From the NCBI GenBank assembly GCA_013396655.1, contig WBMV01005052.1, positions 310,001 to 374,000 on the forward strand: a stretch of 64,000 nucleotides of DNA, in the 5' to 3' direction. Under the pieces are notes generated by a model, which made no database searches, was not told where the DNA came from, and worked only from the letters and a program-made list of their open reading frames with translations. This stretch comes from Campylorhamphus procurvoides (taxonomy: Eukaryota; Chordata; Aves; Passeriformes; Dendrocolaptidae). Both the position numbers and the translations under genes were made by a program. The first letter of the stretch is position 1, and every line of letters starts with the position of its first letter. Shown piece after piece: positions 38,581 to 50,086 of this stretch.

Positions 38581-40547
38581 GAACTCTCATTCATCAGCTC
38601 TTTACCCTAATCTTGCAGAGGAAAAAACATCAATTCAGGCACATGAAAACATTCTTGATCACACCCCTTCTATTAAGTACAGATGTGCTAATGTATTCAC
38701 GGCAGAAAAGATAAAGCAGAAGCAAGGTGACATGGTGATACTGCCACTTCCTGAAGTAATTGAAAAATTACAATGAAAGAGTTTTATTCTAAAAAATATA
38801 GTAATCAAAATACTTTGTGATATTAGGACAGTCAGCCAAACATTTGATGAAAAATTAGTTCTATTAGAAACTTTGTCTAAATTCTTGTCAGCTAACCTCC
38901 TGGGCTTCCAGCATCTGTAACAGGAACACTCCTTATGCCACAGGTGTCCCAGCGGATGGGCAGATCCAGAAACCTGGTTCTGAGTCCCTGCAGCTGACTA
39001 TTGTTGAATGTCCTCCTAGGCCACCTTTCACCCAAGAATGCCGTGGGAAACACAGCCCAAACATTGCTTCAGCATCACAGAGCAAAATGGTCTCACTGGA
39101 AATAGGAAAAAACATCCCTATGCATTCTGCCTAAAGAATCATTCCTACAGAATTCTTCATTATAAGAAATTTCAACTTTGTATCAGCTGTCTTTGACTTC
39201 AGATATGAGTTTACATGGACTTACTGTTTGCCTTTCAGTGTCTCAGCAGCCAGCTGTGGGAGACTGTGAGACCGAGAAGACTGTGAATTACATTGCACAT
39301 CAAAAGAGAAGATTATTTCTCAGACCTTTTACTTGTGAAATCTTCCTTTTTTTTTTTTTTTGGTGTGGAAAACTTTTTAGGTTTTGTGTGAAACCTTTTA
39401 AGTGACGTGATAAGCACCAGGATTGGTTTGCAAAGTGGCAATTGCCAGGAAAGGCAAGGGAAAGAAAAAAAGTTAAGATCAGCCTTAACTTTTCCAGGAT
39501 TCAAAGCTGCAAACATACTGGGCACAAAGAGAAGTGTTTTTATCCAGGATGTGAAGTGAAACTCGACATTCCTTCGGTCTGTTTAACCCTGCTAGTCAAT
39601 AGAATTGCTTTCACATTAAATTTCTCTGTTATTGAAAGATTACCTTTCAGACTAAGAGTGTCCACAAGTAAATGAAAAATGTCTTCCTTTGCTTTGTGAA
39701 ATCATTCCTTTGTCTTCATGGACTACAGCCAAGGACTGTTTGTGATAGAGATGATTAATGCAGAAATCAAGTCAAATGTGAAAAGCCCTGGGAACAGTTA
39801 CTTTATTTTTCAGCTTTTACTTTCAGTTGCTTCAGAATAGCCATACACATATTTCCTTCCATGGGAACCAAAGTCCATAAATTGTTATAGTAAATTCCTT
39901 ACTCCTGGGAAGCTTAGATGGGCAACCTCACATAGTATCATCTGCTTCATTACTCAGAGCTTTCAGCTGACTGTGATTATAATGCATCAAAAAAGCCCAG
40001 CTATGGTCTTTTTCTTTCCTTGAGTATCATTCAGCTTAAAATGGATGACCACCATTTTGGTAAGAAATTCTATTTCACTATACTAGAATAATGCTTCTAC
40101 TCCCCATTGTATCCTTTGGAGAATGCTCTATTACCTTGATCTTGCAGCTTCTTACACTGAAAACAATAAGTGTTGCAGTCATTTGTTATTAAAGATGATA
40201 AAATCTTTATTCTCCCCATGATAAGTCAAAAAAAAAAAAAAAAGGTTGTCCTTGTTCATGACTTTGCCTGTCTTTCTTGTTTCTTTTGCTTCATGGTTCC
40301 AAAGAGATAAGACTCTGGAATCCCAGTCCTTAGGTGAAAGCACTGTTTATATATCAGCTAAACCAAATGAAAATTAGAAAATAATTCCTCTGCTATCACT
40401 CCTAGCTACAAAAAGCTTCTGAAAGCAGACTGGAAGAACCACATGTCAGGAATTAAAGAGTCTGATTTCCTTTTTCTGATCCCACAATAAAATCCAAATC
40501 TTTAACCCATGCACTAGATCTGTCTCTTTTNTTTTAACCCATGCCCT

Positions 40548-40586
<39 letters not shown>

Positions 40587-42680
40587 GCACTGGATATTCA
40601 TTAACTCTACTAGCAAATCAGTATTTCCATTGCATGTTACGCTATTTACAGACATAACATTGCCTGCTATTTGAGTGGATTTAGTCTTTTGAGAGTGGAC
40701 TGGTGAATCTGAACTACTGAAATGTAATTGCTGCTGAGGTAATTTAAGGTAACTTTCAAACTTCTGCTCCTCCTTCTTACCACAAAGATTCCACTTGAGG
40801 CTGTGTTAATTTTTGACTTCCTTATTGGGAAAAAAGTAATACTTGTTTCTTATGTTAGGTCATAACAGCAAAATTAAAAGAAATGGTTCAATGTGCTTCA
40901 TCAGGAAACTCAGAATAAGATTTAACCTGGCTGAGTATGTTTGTACAGAGACATTAATCTGGTACTTAACAACTGCATTAAATACTAAAACAAGAAAAAT
41001 CACACACACACAGAGCTCAGTATCCATTGCATATTTTCTTACAAGAAACACCTGTCATTTCATAGAAAGGCTGAGTCTCACCCACGGTTTTAAACATACA
41101 GTACTGTAGTGTTCCTGAGTTTGACAGCATCATAGAAGACATCTAGGAAATGGGATTTATGTCTGTCTGGCTCTTGAGACTCTTACATCAGTCACTTATA
41201 AGAGCTGCAGTGCTCATGTCTCTTCAGGAATTAATGGGTAAGAAAACAATTGCAGTAAAGCTCAAGGGAAAAAAGTAAACTGTGTCCTTCCTAAGGATAC
41301 CACTAAATGTGAATAATTGCAGCTCTAGCACTTATTTATAAAGAAGCTCATCAACCGCTGACAAAATATTGATGCACTGGCTGTCATGCCTTTGCTGTTA
41401 CAAAAGGGAAAGGATTTGTTATCACAAATTTTCTCAGAGCCACATAGAAGCAATTTTAGACACACTTGCAGATTCCCTCTCAGTGCTGCTGTTTTGGCAA
41501 ATACTTTATTAGGCTATAACTCCAGTATGTATTTGACTTACATGATTTTACATTACTATCTGCGTTCTTAAACTCTGTTACCTAAACATTAAGTAATGTG
41601 CTACCAGAAGCTAGCACAGAAGAGAGTCCACTATTAGCTCTCAGAGGATAGTTCACATGGAACAACTTGCTTTGAATTCTTCCTGAATATTATCCTTCCA
41701 GAACTTATCATGTTGATGGAACATCCTAAGCAAAAAATGGAAGATAACTTGCAAATAATACTTTTTTCAAACTTGATTCATGTTTGCAACATGCCTCTTC
41801 AGATGTTTGGTTTGCACAAACACTTTAACAAACCAGTTCACTGGAAGGAATGTATCATCAACATGGCTTTCAAGAAAGTTTTAAAAACTTTAGAGGGAAC
41901 CAACTGAAATGGGAAACACTGACTGTTTCATTATGGTCTCACTTAAAAGCACTGAGTATTTACTCTTTTTGATGAGAAGGAAATATTCTATGCTGCAAGG
42001 TCGGTACCCTTTGAATCCTCAGATTTCAACAGAGTTTCTCGGTAAGTAGGCTACACAGCAGATGAGTAACCCTGTGCAACTATCTGGAGTTACAAATGAA
42101 AAATCAGGAGCACTTTATGTGTTCAAAACTAAAATGTGAACAGGACAGGAGCAAATTCTGCATTTCAAGTAACCCTTTTCCCAGTGATGAACATGCCACA
42201 ATAATAAAAGTCAAACTTTCTGAAGACAACAATTTTCTCTGCATAATCACGGCTCTAGTTTCTGATACAAGGTCAGGACTGTTCCATTAGAAATCTGTGC
42301 CAAACTAATGTGCTGATTTTGCATATTCAGCAGCATTAAAAACAGCTGAAGCTTTAGGGTAGGAGTTATGTCTCTGTGTGTAAAATCTACACTGAATTAA
42401 CACTTCATTATTTTCAATGAACAGATATCAGATAACCATTGCCTTGATTAACTTCTACTGTACCTGGGTACCATGTGGTGCCAATAAAGTTATTGCAATT
42501 GAATTAACTTCATCTTTTCATTGTACATTATCCCTTTGATTACTCTAGACGATGCTTTAATTTAATGCTACTAGTGATCAGAATGATTAAAAATTAAAGA
42601 ATGCCATATGTTACAAGAGTTGAGGAAGACTTTAGGAGTTTTGTGAACAAAATAAAGCTTTGTAATTTTAATCCGGCCTA
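38581..42680. other. Non-coding DNA with long homopolymers
   Basis: No gene recognised. Homopolymers occur at 39347-39361 (T15), 40228-40243 (A16) and 40551-40585 (T35, separate entry), plus a short (CA)n near 41002-41011. Open frames are short and carry no known domain. Confidence 0.6.
40501..40585. repeat. T35 homopolymer with an adjacent 32-bp-spaced direct repeat and an N
   Basis: TTTAACCCATGC occurs at 40501-40512 and again at 40533-40544. The single N at 40531 lies between them, and a run of 35 T follows at 40551-40585. On the minus strand the run is a poly-A. I looked for a retrocopied gene upstream of that poly-A (above 40586) and recognised none. The N and the long run make the local sequence length unreliable. 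Confidence 0.9.
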
Positions 42681-42701
42681 AAATAATAATAATAATAATA
42701 A
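42681..42701 (+). repeat. (AAT)n microsatellite
   Basis: Six to seven AAT units, perfect. Simple repeat, likely polymorphic. Confidence 0.95.
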
Positions 42702-43000
42702 AAGAAATTAAGGAGAAAGACATCTTTTCCATTGTACCTTGGGAAGACTCCCAACTACAAACATTTTCTTTGTGGATTATTAATTTTTCAGAAGAAATCT
42801 CACTTTTATTTCCATGTGCTTTCATATTTCCAATGGAATCACTTCCAAGAAAAAAAAGCACAGTTTGTTGAGGCAAAATGCATGTGAAACTTTTGCCATA
42901 GTTTTGCACCTCACCTATGAAAAACTCCTGTCAATACCAAGAAAAGGTAAAGTAGAGGAGGCCGTAAGTTTGAGTCCTTTAGCTTCAGGCAAACTGTGGC

Positions 43001-43055
43001 TTTTATTTTATTTTATTTTATTTTATTTTATTTTATTTTATTTTATTTTATTTTA
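43001..43055 (+). repeat. (TTTTA)11 microsatellite
   Basis: Eleven uninterrupted TTTTA units, followed by TTCTC. This is the longest perfect simple repeat apart from the T35 run. Pentanucleotide A/T runs of this length are usually polymorphic. On the minus strand it reads TAAAA. Confidence 0.98.
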
Positions 43056-46000
43056 TTCTCAAACTGTTTTTATTTGGTGAATACTTCTGCTTCTATTCTT
43101 TCTCCCAGAATTTTTTTATTGCATTGCAACCTAAGAGAGGGAATCAAATGCCAGCAATTCTTTCCCCAAGTGGTTTAAAATTCTTTCTTCCGGCAACAAT
43201 TTTATTTTTTAAAAAAGGCTACGAAAATTAATTGCAATTACTTTTAACTTGATTTAGCATGCTGTAGAGCCCTTTCTGACTTCACAATCTTGTAATTTCT
43301 TACTGTGAAAAGCCACCATTACTCTACAATAAAGGACAAAGCCTTACTTTCCACTTTCTGGAGTCATAACTGAGGGAAGAAGATACACAACAGATGATCA
43401 ATAGAAGATAATTCTTATTGGAGACCTTTGAAAAACACAGTTAATTTAAAGTTCATTTAAGTGTTTAATTGCAGAGTTAGAACAAACATTTTTAGACTTC
43501 CTGGCCTGGAAGAACATGTATTTATACATGCAAATTAAATGTTTGTTTTCAAATAGATATATGGTTGATAGAAAGATGCATTAAGTTTGCACTACAGGGC
43601 AATTTAATTTGTAAAATTTATGTCATGTTAGATGGAGCATATGACCTAAATTTCAGTGATCCAGAGGGAAGGTGATTCCTGCTCATTATATATGTTTTTC
43701 TACCCTCTAAAGCTTTATAGAGTTACAGATTTTTACCTTTTCCTTTCTTGCATGACAGAAGACTATAAATTCATTCAGGCTACTTCTGTATTTAAGAAGT
43801 TTTAGATTAAATATTTAACTAAGTACTAGTTACTGAGCAGTTAGAAACACATAAAAACCCTACAGATTTTAATGTGTGCCAAATATGGCATATGGTATGC
43901 AATTAAATAAAATAGTTGCTTAATGTTTACAGTCTTAAGGACACTTAAAATTTTATTACTCTGCAGATATTTTTTTTGCCTTGCAGGGGGGAGAATTCAG
44001 TCAAATCAAGCTTTCAACTAACCGTGTACTTCGTTAGAAAGTTTCTTGTTCCCTTTGAGCTGCACTGGAAAAAAATCAGGTGATACCTATATTTATGATC
44101 TAATCTTTCAGGTATTGAAATTATGGGAGGAACAGAGAAACAAGGGACAAGTATGCTTTAGTTAAAAGAGACTGGATGGAGAAGGTGAATTTCTACTTGC
44201 TATTCATGGCTATGCTAGTTGGTGCTGCTGGTTGCCAGAAGAGTCCTTGGCATGACTTTGTCCTGGGCCAGTTAGTCCTCTATCACACCTTTCCTGTGCA
44301 GGGCTCAGGAGGGGGCAGAGAGATAGTTCCAGTAGGCAACTGCAGTGCAGTGGGGTGCAGAGAAGAGTTCCAAGCATTTTTTATTTATTGGTACAGTCAA
44401 AGATACTGAAGTTGGTGATTAAATTCCCACTAATTCCAGGGTAGCCAGGATCTTACTCCGAACTTTTTGTTGCTAAGGAGCAAATCTACGCAATAAAGCT
44501 CACTGGTCTTCTTAAATTAACACTTCTTTGGCTGCTCTGTGTAAATACAGTTTCATTGTATTTACTTCCTTACAGGCCACATTAGAAATCTTTGCTTTAT
44601 TTACTGTCTCAGAACTCATGAAACCCCAATGGAAAAAAACAAACTACACTGCTTTAAGCTCTAAAAAACATGGTGAATTGTTTGGGTTTAAGTTTTGTTT
44701 TGTTTTGCTTTGCTTTGTTTTTAAAGGAAAAAGATTCTTAGAATAAAAAAATCCTTACAACAGAATTATTTTTAATGACATATCAGGAATCATATTTTGA
44801 AATACTTGTCAGCTTTTTAAAATGTGCTTTGAAACCTGTTAAGCTGTCAAAAGTATGATGAATAGGTTACAAGTGCCATGATTGTCCTGTAAATCACTAT
44901 TACAGAGTAACAGATCTCAAAGCCAGCAGAGGGAAGAAAAACAATTGTTTGCAAACATTTTACTCTGACATTTTGCACTCTTTGCCTCCACAGTGCACTG
45001 TATCTCACTGCTCTTAGGGGCATTTAAATGCTTCACGGGCAGTATAATCTGACCAAGGAATCTGGACACAGAAACAAGTGGGGATGGGAAGAATGGAGAA
45101 AATGCATCCAAGGTAGCACTTTTGGTTTCCTGGCAATTTTAACCAAGAGTCAACATTTTCTATAGGAAGCAGTGTGGTTCACAAAACAGTAATTCAATCA
45201 AAACCCAGTGAGCTCTTAATAGTTTTAACTGAAGATTTTCAGTAAACCCTGACATTAAGTTAAATGATACCAGGAAGGATGAACTAGCATCAAGATTAAA
45301 GCTTTCATCTTCAAATGTCCAGAGGTACTTATAGAAAAAAGAGACACAGAAGCATATTCTGTGATTATGGGCAGAATCACAAGCAAATATTTGTTTAAAG
45401 AACTCTAAGGTTTAGTTTCACTAGGAGTGAAATTGCTTGTGAGATACATTAAGATAGAATACAGGGTCATACTTATGTATGATATTTGTATTGACCAAAT
45501 TACCTATCTTCCATTTGCTCATGCATTCTCAACAAAACAGAACAACCGACATCTGGAGCAGTTTTCAAACCATTTGATATAGCCATTTTCTAAAGAAAAC
45601 TGGCTGAATAAAATAATTATTCAATCAATTGAAATCGGAGTTTATTAGAAACATCTGACTCTTGTATTTCTGGCTTAGCTGAAAGCAATTCTGTGATCCT
45701 TGCTACCTAATGATTTTCAATGGATAACATAAACACCAAACATATATTATTTGTAAACACCATGACCTTTGCTGTTCTGAACATATAAATAGTTTTCCTG
45801 CCAGCAGGCCTACTAATGATTAGATAAGTTACTAACTTGCTTTGTCCCTCCAGGAATTTATATAGGGAGTAAGCACTGTTGGCAATTATAGCAGCGCCTA
45901 GACTGAGTGGGTCATGACATGAACAAAGATTTAGCTGGGACAAAACAAAGACAAGCTGGGACACTTCTAGTCAGAACCTCTGGCTTTTATTTTCTCAGAC

Positions 46001-48160
46001 ACCCTGGAGTAAGCTGGTGCATGATACAGTCTCACTGAGCACTCGGAGCCTAGAAGACCTCCCTCATCCAGTCATTTGGATGCAGACACCACTATTCTCT
46101 TAAATTACAGGGCTACTGTTAAACAGGGCATGAAATATTGTTATATTTCAACTTGAATAATAAGCTATTCAGATGCTGGAGTGACAGGAAGCAGGTAAGA
46201 ATCAAAAGGGAAGAAGTACATGTTAGGCAGGAAACAATGCTCCATTTAGAAGGAATTTTTGTCATTTACTACTCCTACTGTCTAAAGCACTTCATGCAAT
46301 TTATTTCAAAAGATAGAAAAATAATAATCCTGAACTACTTCATGTGAAGTCTTCAAATTATTACTTGAGATTTCCTTGCATGGACTTCCCAGAGATACAT
46401 GGAAATTACAGGCGCTACCAGTTCCTTTTTCTAGCCAACCTATTCATCACGTACTCAGCCAAGTACATCAGGGTAATTTGGGGTCTTGGCTACATAAAGG
46501 ATAATGGAGTTGGATGCTTCATAAAAATGAGTCATTTTTTCCCCAACTGATTATGTGACTGTCTCAGAAAGCCCTGATCGTGGTCAGTTAACTCTGCAAA
46601 GTATCTTGAGTGCTTGAATGCCTATTTACCTTTCAAACTCTGGGCCAATATCATGAAACCAGATGGAAATTCTTTGAAAATTGAGTACAGGATGGAGTTA
46701 CTCCAAAACCAGTCTCCAGTGAGATAGGAGTTTAGGAAAAAAAAGCCCAATTGAATTATAAGTTTCCTAATTTGGCATGCTTCACAAAATTAACTCAATA
46801 TTTCATCTCACCATCATAAACATATTCCTTATATTTTCTAACTTTTATAAATTTGAAACAAGCAACTAGCTTGTCAGCCCACAAGTAGAATACCCTAATA
46901 TTCCACATTGTCTACTGTTTCATACATAAAGTTAGTACTTCAAGCTTACTCCATTATCAAAACATAACAACATTCAGTGTTCTCCTCAGAAAAAATATGT
47001 ATCAATACGTGATAATGTTAGTATATCCTTTTCTCACTCTGTAATGTTTTATATCTTTTGATCAGCCTGTATTTCTCAAAACCTTCTAATGAGGGCATGT
47101 TTAACTAATATAATTTACTAAATAAGCAATTCACTAACTTTATGCAATTATGTGTGCACACATTGTTTCTTCTGATACTTCTTACAGCATTTTTATGGTA
47201 TTAAAATTGTAGAAAAGTATCAGGTGTGGCATTAGGTAAATCTCTCTTCTGGTTTTCATTTCAGCTGCTGTGTTCTTTTCCGTGTTTTTAATATAAACCA
47301 AAGATGGCTGAAATATGAGATATGTATTTGTCGATGTCTATGTATAAAATCTAGTGCTAAATGAAATCATTAGTTTAATAGCTATTCTAGTAGATGCATT
47401 ATCAGGCAAAAACCCCAAAACTTGCCTGTTACTAATAGGCACATCCGTCTCTGTGGTCTATCAGAACACACGAGCAAGTGCTTGTTTTTCTGCACTGAAG
47501 ACAACAGAAGAAGAAGTAAGCCTAAAATACATCTCATTGAAGTACTAAGAACCTTCTACCTGAAGAAGTTTGAAGTGTGAACTTCAGGTATGTAGAACAG
47601 GTATTATGGAACGTATATTGAGATTATCTTCATATATATTGGTATGATTCTCACATGACTGCTGTATATAGGAAAGATAAGAGGCATCATGACCAGCTGT
47701 GCTAAGAAAAGTGGATGAATAGAAAAAACACATGTCACTAAGCAATATATTAAATCAGTGCTGCCATTCTGTAGGTCAATTCAGTGCTGAATTCTAACTA
47801 CAGGTATTCCAAACTGATTTTTACAGAGCTAATACAGACCTTTAGCCTACCTGGTCTGCAGCTGGTCTTTGTGAATACACACCTCCTTATTCATTAAAGT
47901 AATATATTTCCCAGATCATCTTGCAGCTTCATCAATTCATTGGTTCTAGCCACTGGAGTGCATTTGTGGCCATCTCCAATGGACTTCCCTTTGCTTCTGA
48001 AGTAGATACATGTACTGATGATGTGTGTCTGAAGTCTGCAACTTTCTTGTGACTTTTGGCAACAGTGCTAGTGCTCAAACATTATAAATCTGTGTGCTAG
48101 ACTTTACAGAACAGAACACTCAAAAATGATCACAGTAACATGGGCCAATTTCAGCTATGG
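43056..48160. other. Non-coding AT-rich DNA
   Basis: No gene or interspersed repeat recognised. It includes a degenerate TTTTG/CTTTG run at 44693-44722 and a small 7-bp palindrome CATGTAT-TT-ATACATG at about 43515-43530, directly followed by ATGCAAAT, an octamer-like word. A short ATG frame at 44176 is listed separately. Confidence 0.55.
44176..44409 (+). other. Candidate small ORF (77 aa) with signal-peptide-like start, unrecognised
   Basis: The ATG at 44176 opens 77 codons. Residues 1-20 (MEKVNFYLLFMAMLVGAAGC) have a charged start, a hydrophobic core and small residues before a Cys, as in a secretion signal. The remainder has few Cys and a hydrophobic stretch and matches nothing I know. 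The context before the ATG is weak (T at -3, G at +4). No splice or promoter signals support it, so chance is the more likely explanation. Confidence 0.1.
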
Positions 48161-48166
48161 TTTTGA

Positions 48167-48418
48167 TTAAAAGTTTGATATAAACCTCAGAAAAAAGACA
48201 ACATGCTTCCATAGATAAGCTCTGCAACATTTATATTCCACTTCACTGCACTGGGTTGATTCAGAGTGTATGTGCTTTTCCTGGCCACAGTTTAACTGCT
48301 CGATAAAGTAACATTCTGTTATTAAGTGCTGACTCTTTTCCCCTAGATTAATGGGTTTTGGTTGTCCGGAGCGATCAAGCCATTTGAAGAGGAGGAAATA
48401 AAGCAAACTGAGTAACAT
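48167..48418 (-). other. Candidate ORF (83 aa) with N-terminal membrane anchor, unrecognised
   Basis: On the minus strand an ATG at 48418-48416 (G at -3) opens 83 codons. The first 13 residues, MLLSLLYFLLFKW, form a short anchor followed by LDRSGQPKPINLGEKSQHL and ITECYFIEQL. This layout, an anchor then a Pro-rich linker, resembles the start of ER-anchored enzymes, but I cannot assign a family. The frame ends with another hydrophobic patch and TAA. No clear donor lies inside, so it is not obviously a first exon. Possibly a decayed exon or chance. Confidence 0.15.
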
Positions 48419-48439
48419 CACAGATACTGGGCTTTTGCC

Positions 48440-49460
48440 CTTTTATGGTGTAAAGAATGCCAAAAAAGAAAAGACTTCCCAGAGCAGTGGCTTAAGATTA
48501 TTTCATTCTTTGTGCAATATCTTATGAGCCTTCAGGAAAAATTACTGCATTTTTCCTAATGAAGATTGTTAAATGTGCCTTTCAAAAATGCCCATGAATT
48601 AGACTTGACACTGTAACTTGACTCAATAATGAAAATGAAAGGCCAGCTTGGAGTGTTCTGTGATGACAAAAAGCTGCATAAATTCAATTTTCCTTACCCT
48701 ATCATTTAGCAAATTTTGTGATTTCTAAATGATTAAATAATTGTATGTATTCATTCTGTGCTGCTTAATTGATCACATATTATTAACAAACCATGAATGA
48801 AATGTGCAAGACCTGCCTATATATCTGTATCACCACTGTGGCGGGATTCTGAGCAGTACATTGCATATTAAACAGCTTGAGAGCAGACTTCTTAACTGCC
48901 CAATTTCAATTCGCTGCCATTACATGACTATCTTATCTGAACATATCAGAAATGATAGAATAGCAACACCATACCCAAGGAGTTCACTGCTACATGTTCC
49001 TTGCATATTTATTTATCATTTGCCCACCTGAAATCACGGTAAAGTCAATACTCCCGTTGCTCATTTCAGTCAGACATTGACCATTAAGCTTTTCTTTCTT
49101 TCTTTCGTTCTTTTACAAGAGGAATTGCACATAAATGTAAAACAGACACTAGCTGCAAGAATACTGGCAGAACAGCAAATATAACTCTGTATTCGGAAAA
49201 ACTCTCAATAAGGAAAAATACATGTTGGCAATACTGTTTGATCTACATTTTAAATGTGGGCTTGAGGATACAGTCAGTGTAAATATAACTATCATGCAGG
49301 AATGTTCCCAGAAATAAAACTGTAGGCCATGTCTTATTCCCCTCTCAGTATTCTGGTCAAATGCTGGACATTTCCAGAACATATAGTATACATGCAATAA
49401 ATACCTCCCAAAAGGCTACAAGAACTAAGGACAAATATATCAGGTACACATCACACCCAC
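48440..49460. other. Non-coding DNA, possibly constrained element
   Basis: No repeat or exon seen. 48500-48790 is free of low-complexity runs and dense in TAAT/ATTA-type words. A short TTTC run lies at 49089-49113. Nothing here can be named. Confidence 0.5.
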
Positions 49461-49579
49461 AAAATGAAAATATTAGTAAGAAAATACTTGCAACTTTTGC
49501 ATGAGATACAGCATGAGGAAATCTGCAGCACTCACCCACTAGTCAGAGGACCAAATAGTCACAAGTTGATACTAAAGAG

Positions 49580-50086
49580 ATGTATAAGGACATCCTACAC
49601 AGAGAAACCAGCATACATTACGTCCTGTATCATTGCCATAGCAGCTTGGTTTCAGCAGAAAAAGCATTTGCAACCAGCTATATATACCCAACAGTATGGC
49701 AGGCGCTTGGTAAGCATAGTGCATCTCTCACAGTCCAAACTATTGAAAAAATGACCTCTCCTTCTTCCACCTTGGCCTCATACCTCATTCTTACCTCCAT
49801 CACAACCTTTCCTTCAATAAGAAAAATACACCTCTTCCAGTATGAGGTTGCAGTCTTATGTACCAAGGATTTAGGGCTGACAGCCTGTCTCACTGAATTA
49901 AATAGCAAAATTTCCTATTATTTCAATAAAGCTGGAACTTCTCACCTTGGAATAGATGGTCAATTGCATATAACTCTCTACTCTCTTCAAGATAAACACT
50001 CTAAGAGCCAGGGATCTTACCTGACATGTGTTTCCAGGAATGAAAAATTAGCATTGTCCATTTCACCTGTGCCCACTCAATTTTGA
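49580..50086 (+). other. Longest open frame of the window (168 codons), unrecognised
   Basis: ATG at 49580 to TGA at 50084-50086. The peptide has no signal, membrane segment or motif I know; it is rich in Ser, Thr, His and Leu. Overlapping frames on both strands are also open over part of the span, a sign of compositional rather than coding constraint. In about 64 kb of this base composition a chance frame of this length is not surprising. Could be a decayed retroelement piece or the end of a non-coding RNA. Confidence 0.12.

Noticed and set aside
40586..41100. Possible retrocopied gene upstream of the minus-strand poly-A (T35)
   Set aside because: No recognisable protein or RNA gene in the expected body, and no target-site duplication flanking it.
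45681..45705. ATTCTGTGATCC resembling a CR1 or SINE terminal octamer
   Set aside because: No CR1 sequence precedes it; a 12-base resemblance is not enough.
47554..47597. Hairpin TTCTACCTGAAG / CTTCAGGTATGTAGAA
   Set aside because: Only an 8-bp uninterrupted stem with a bulge; expected by chance in this length.
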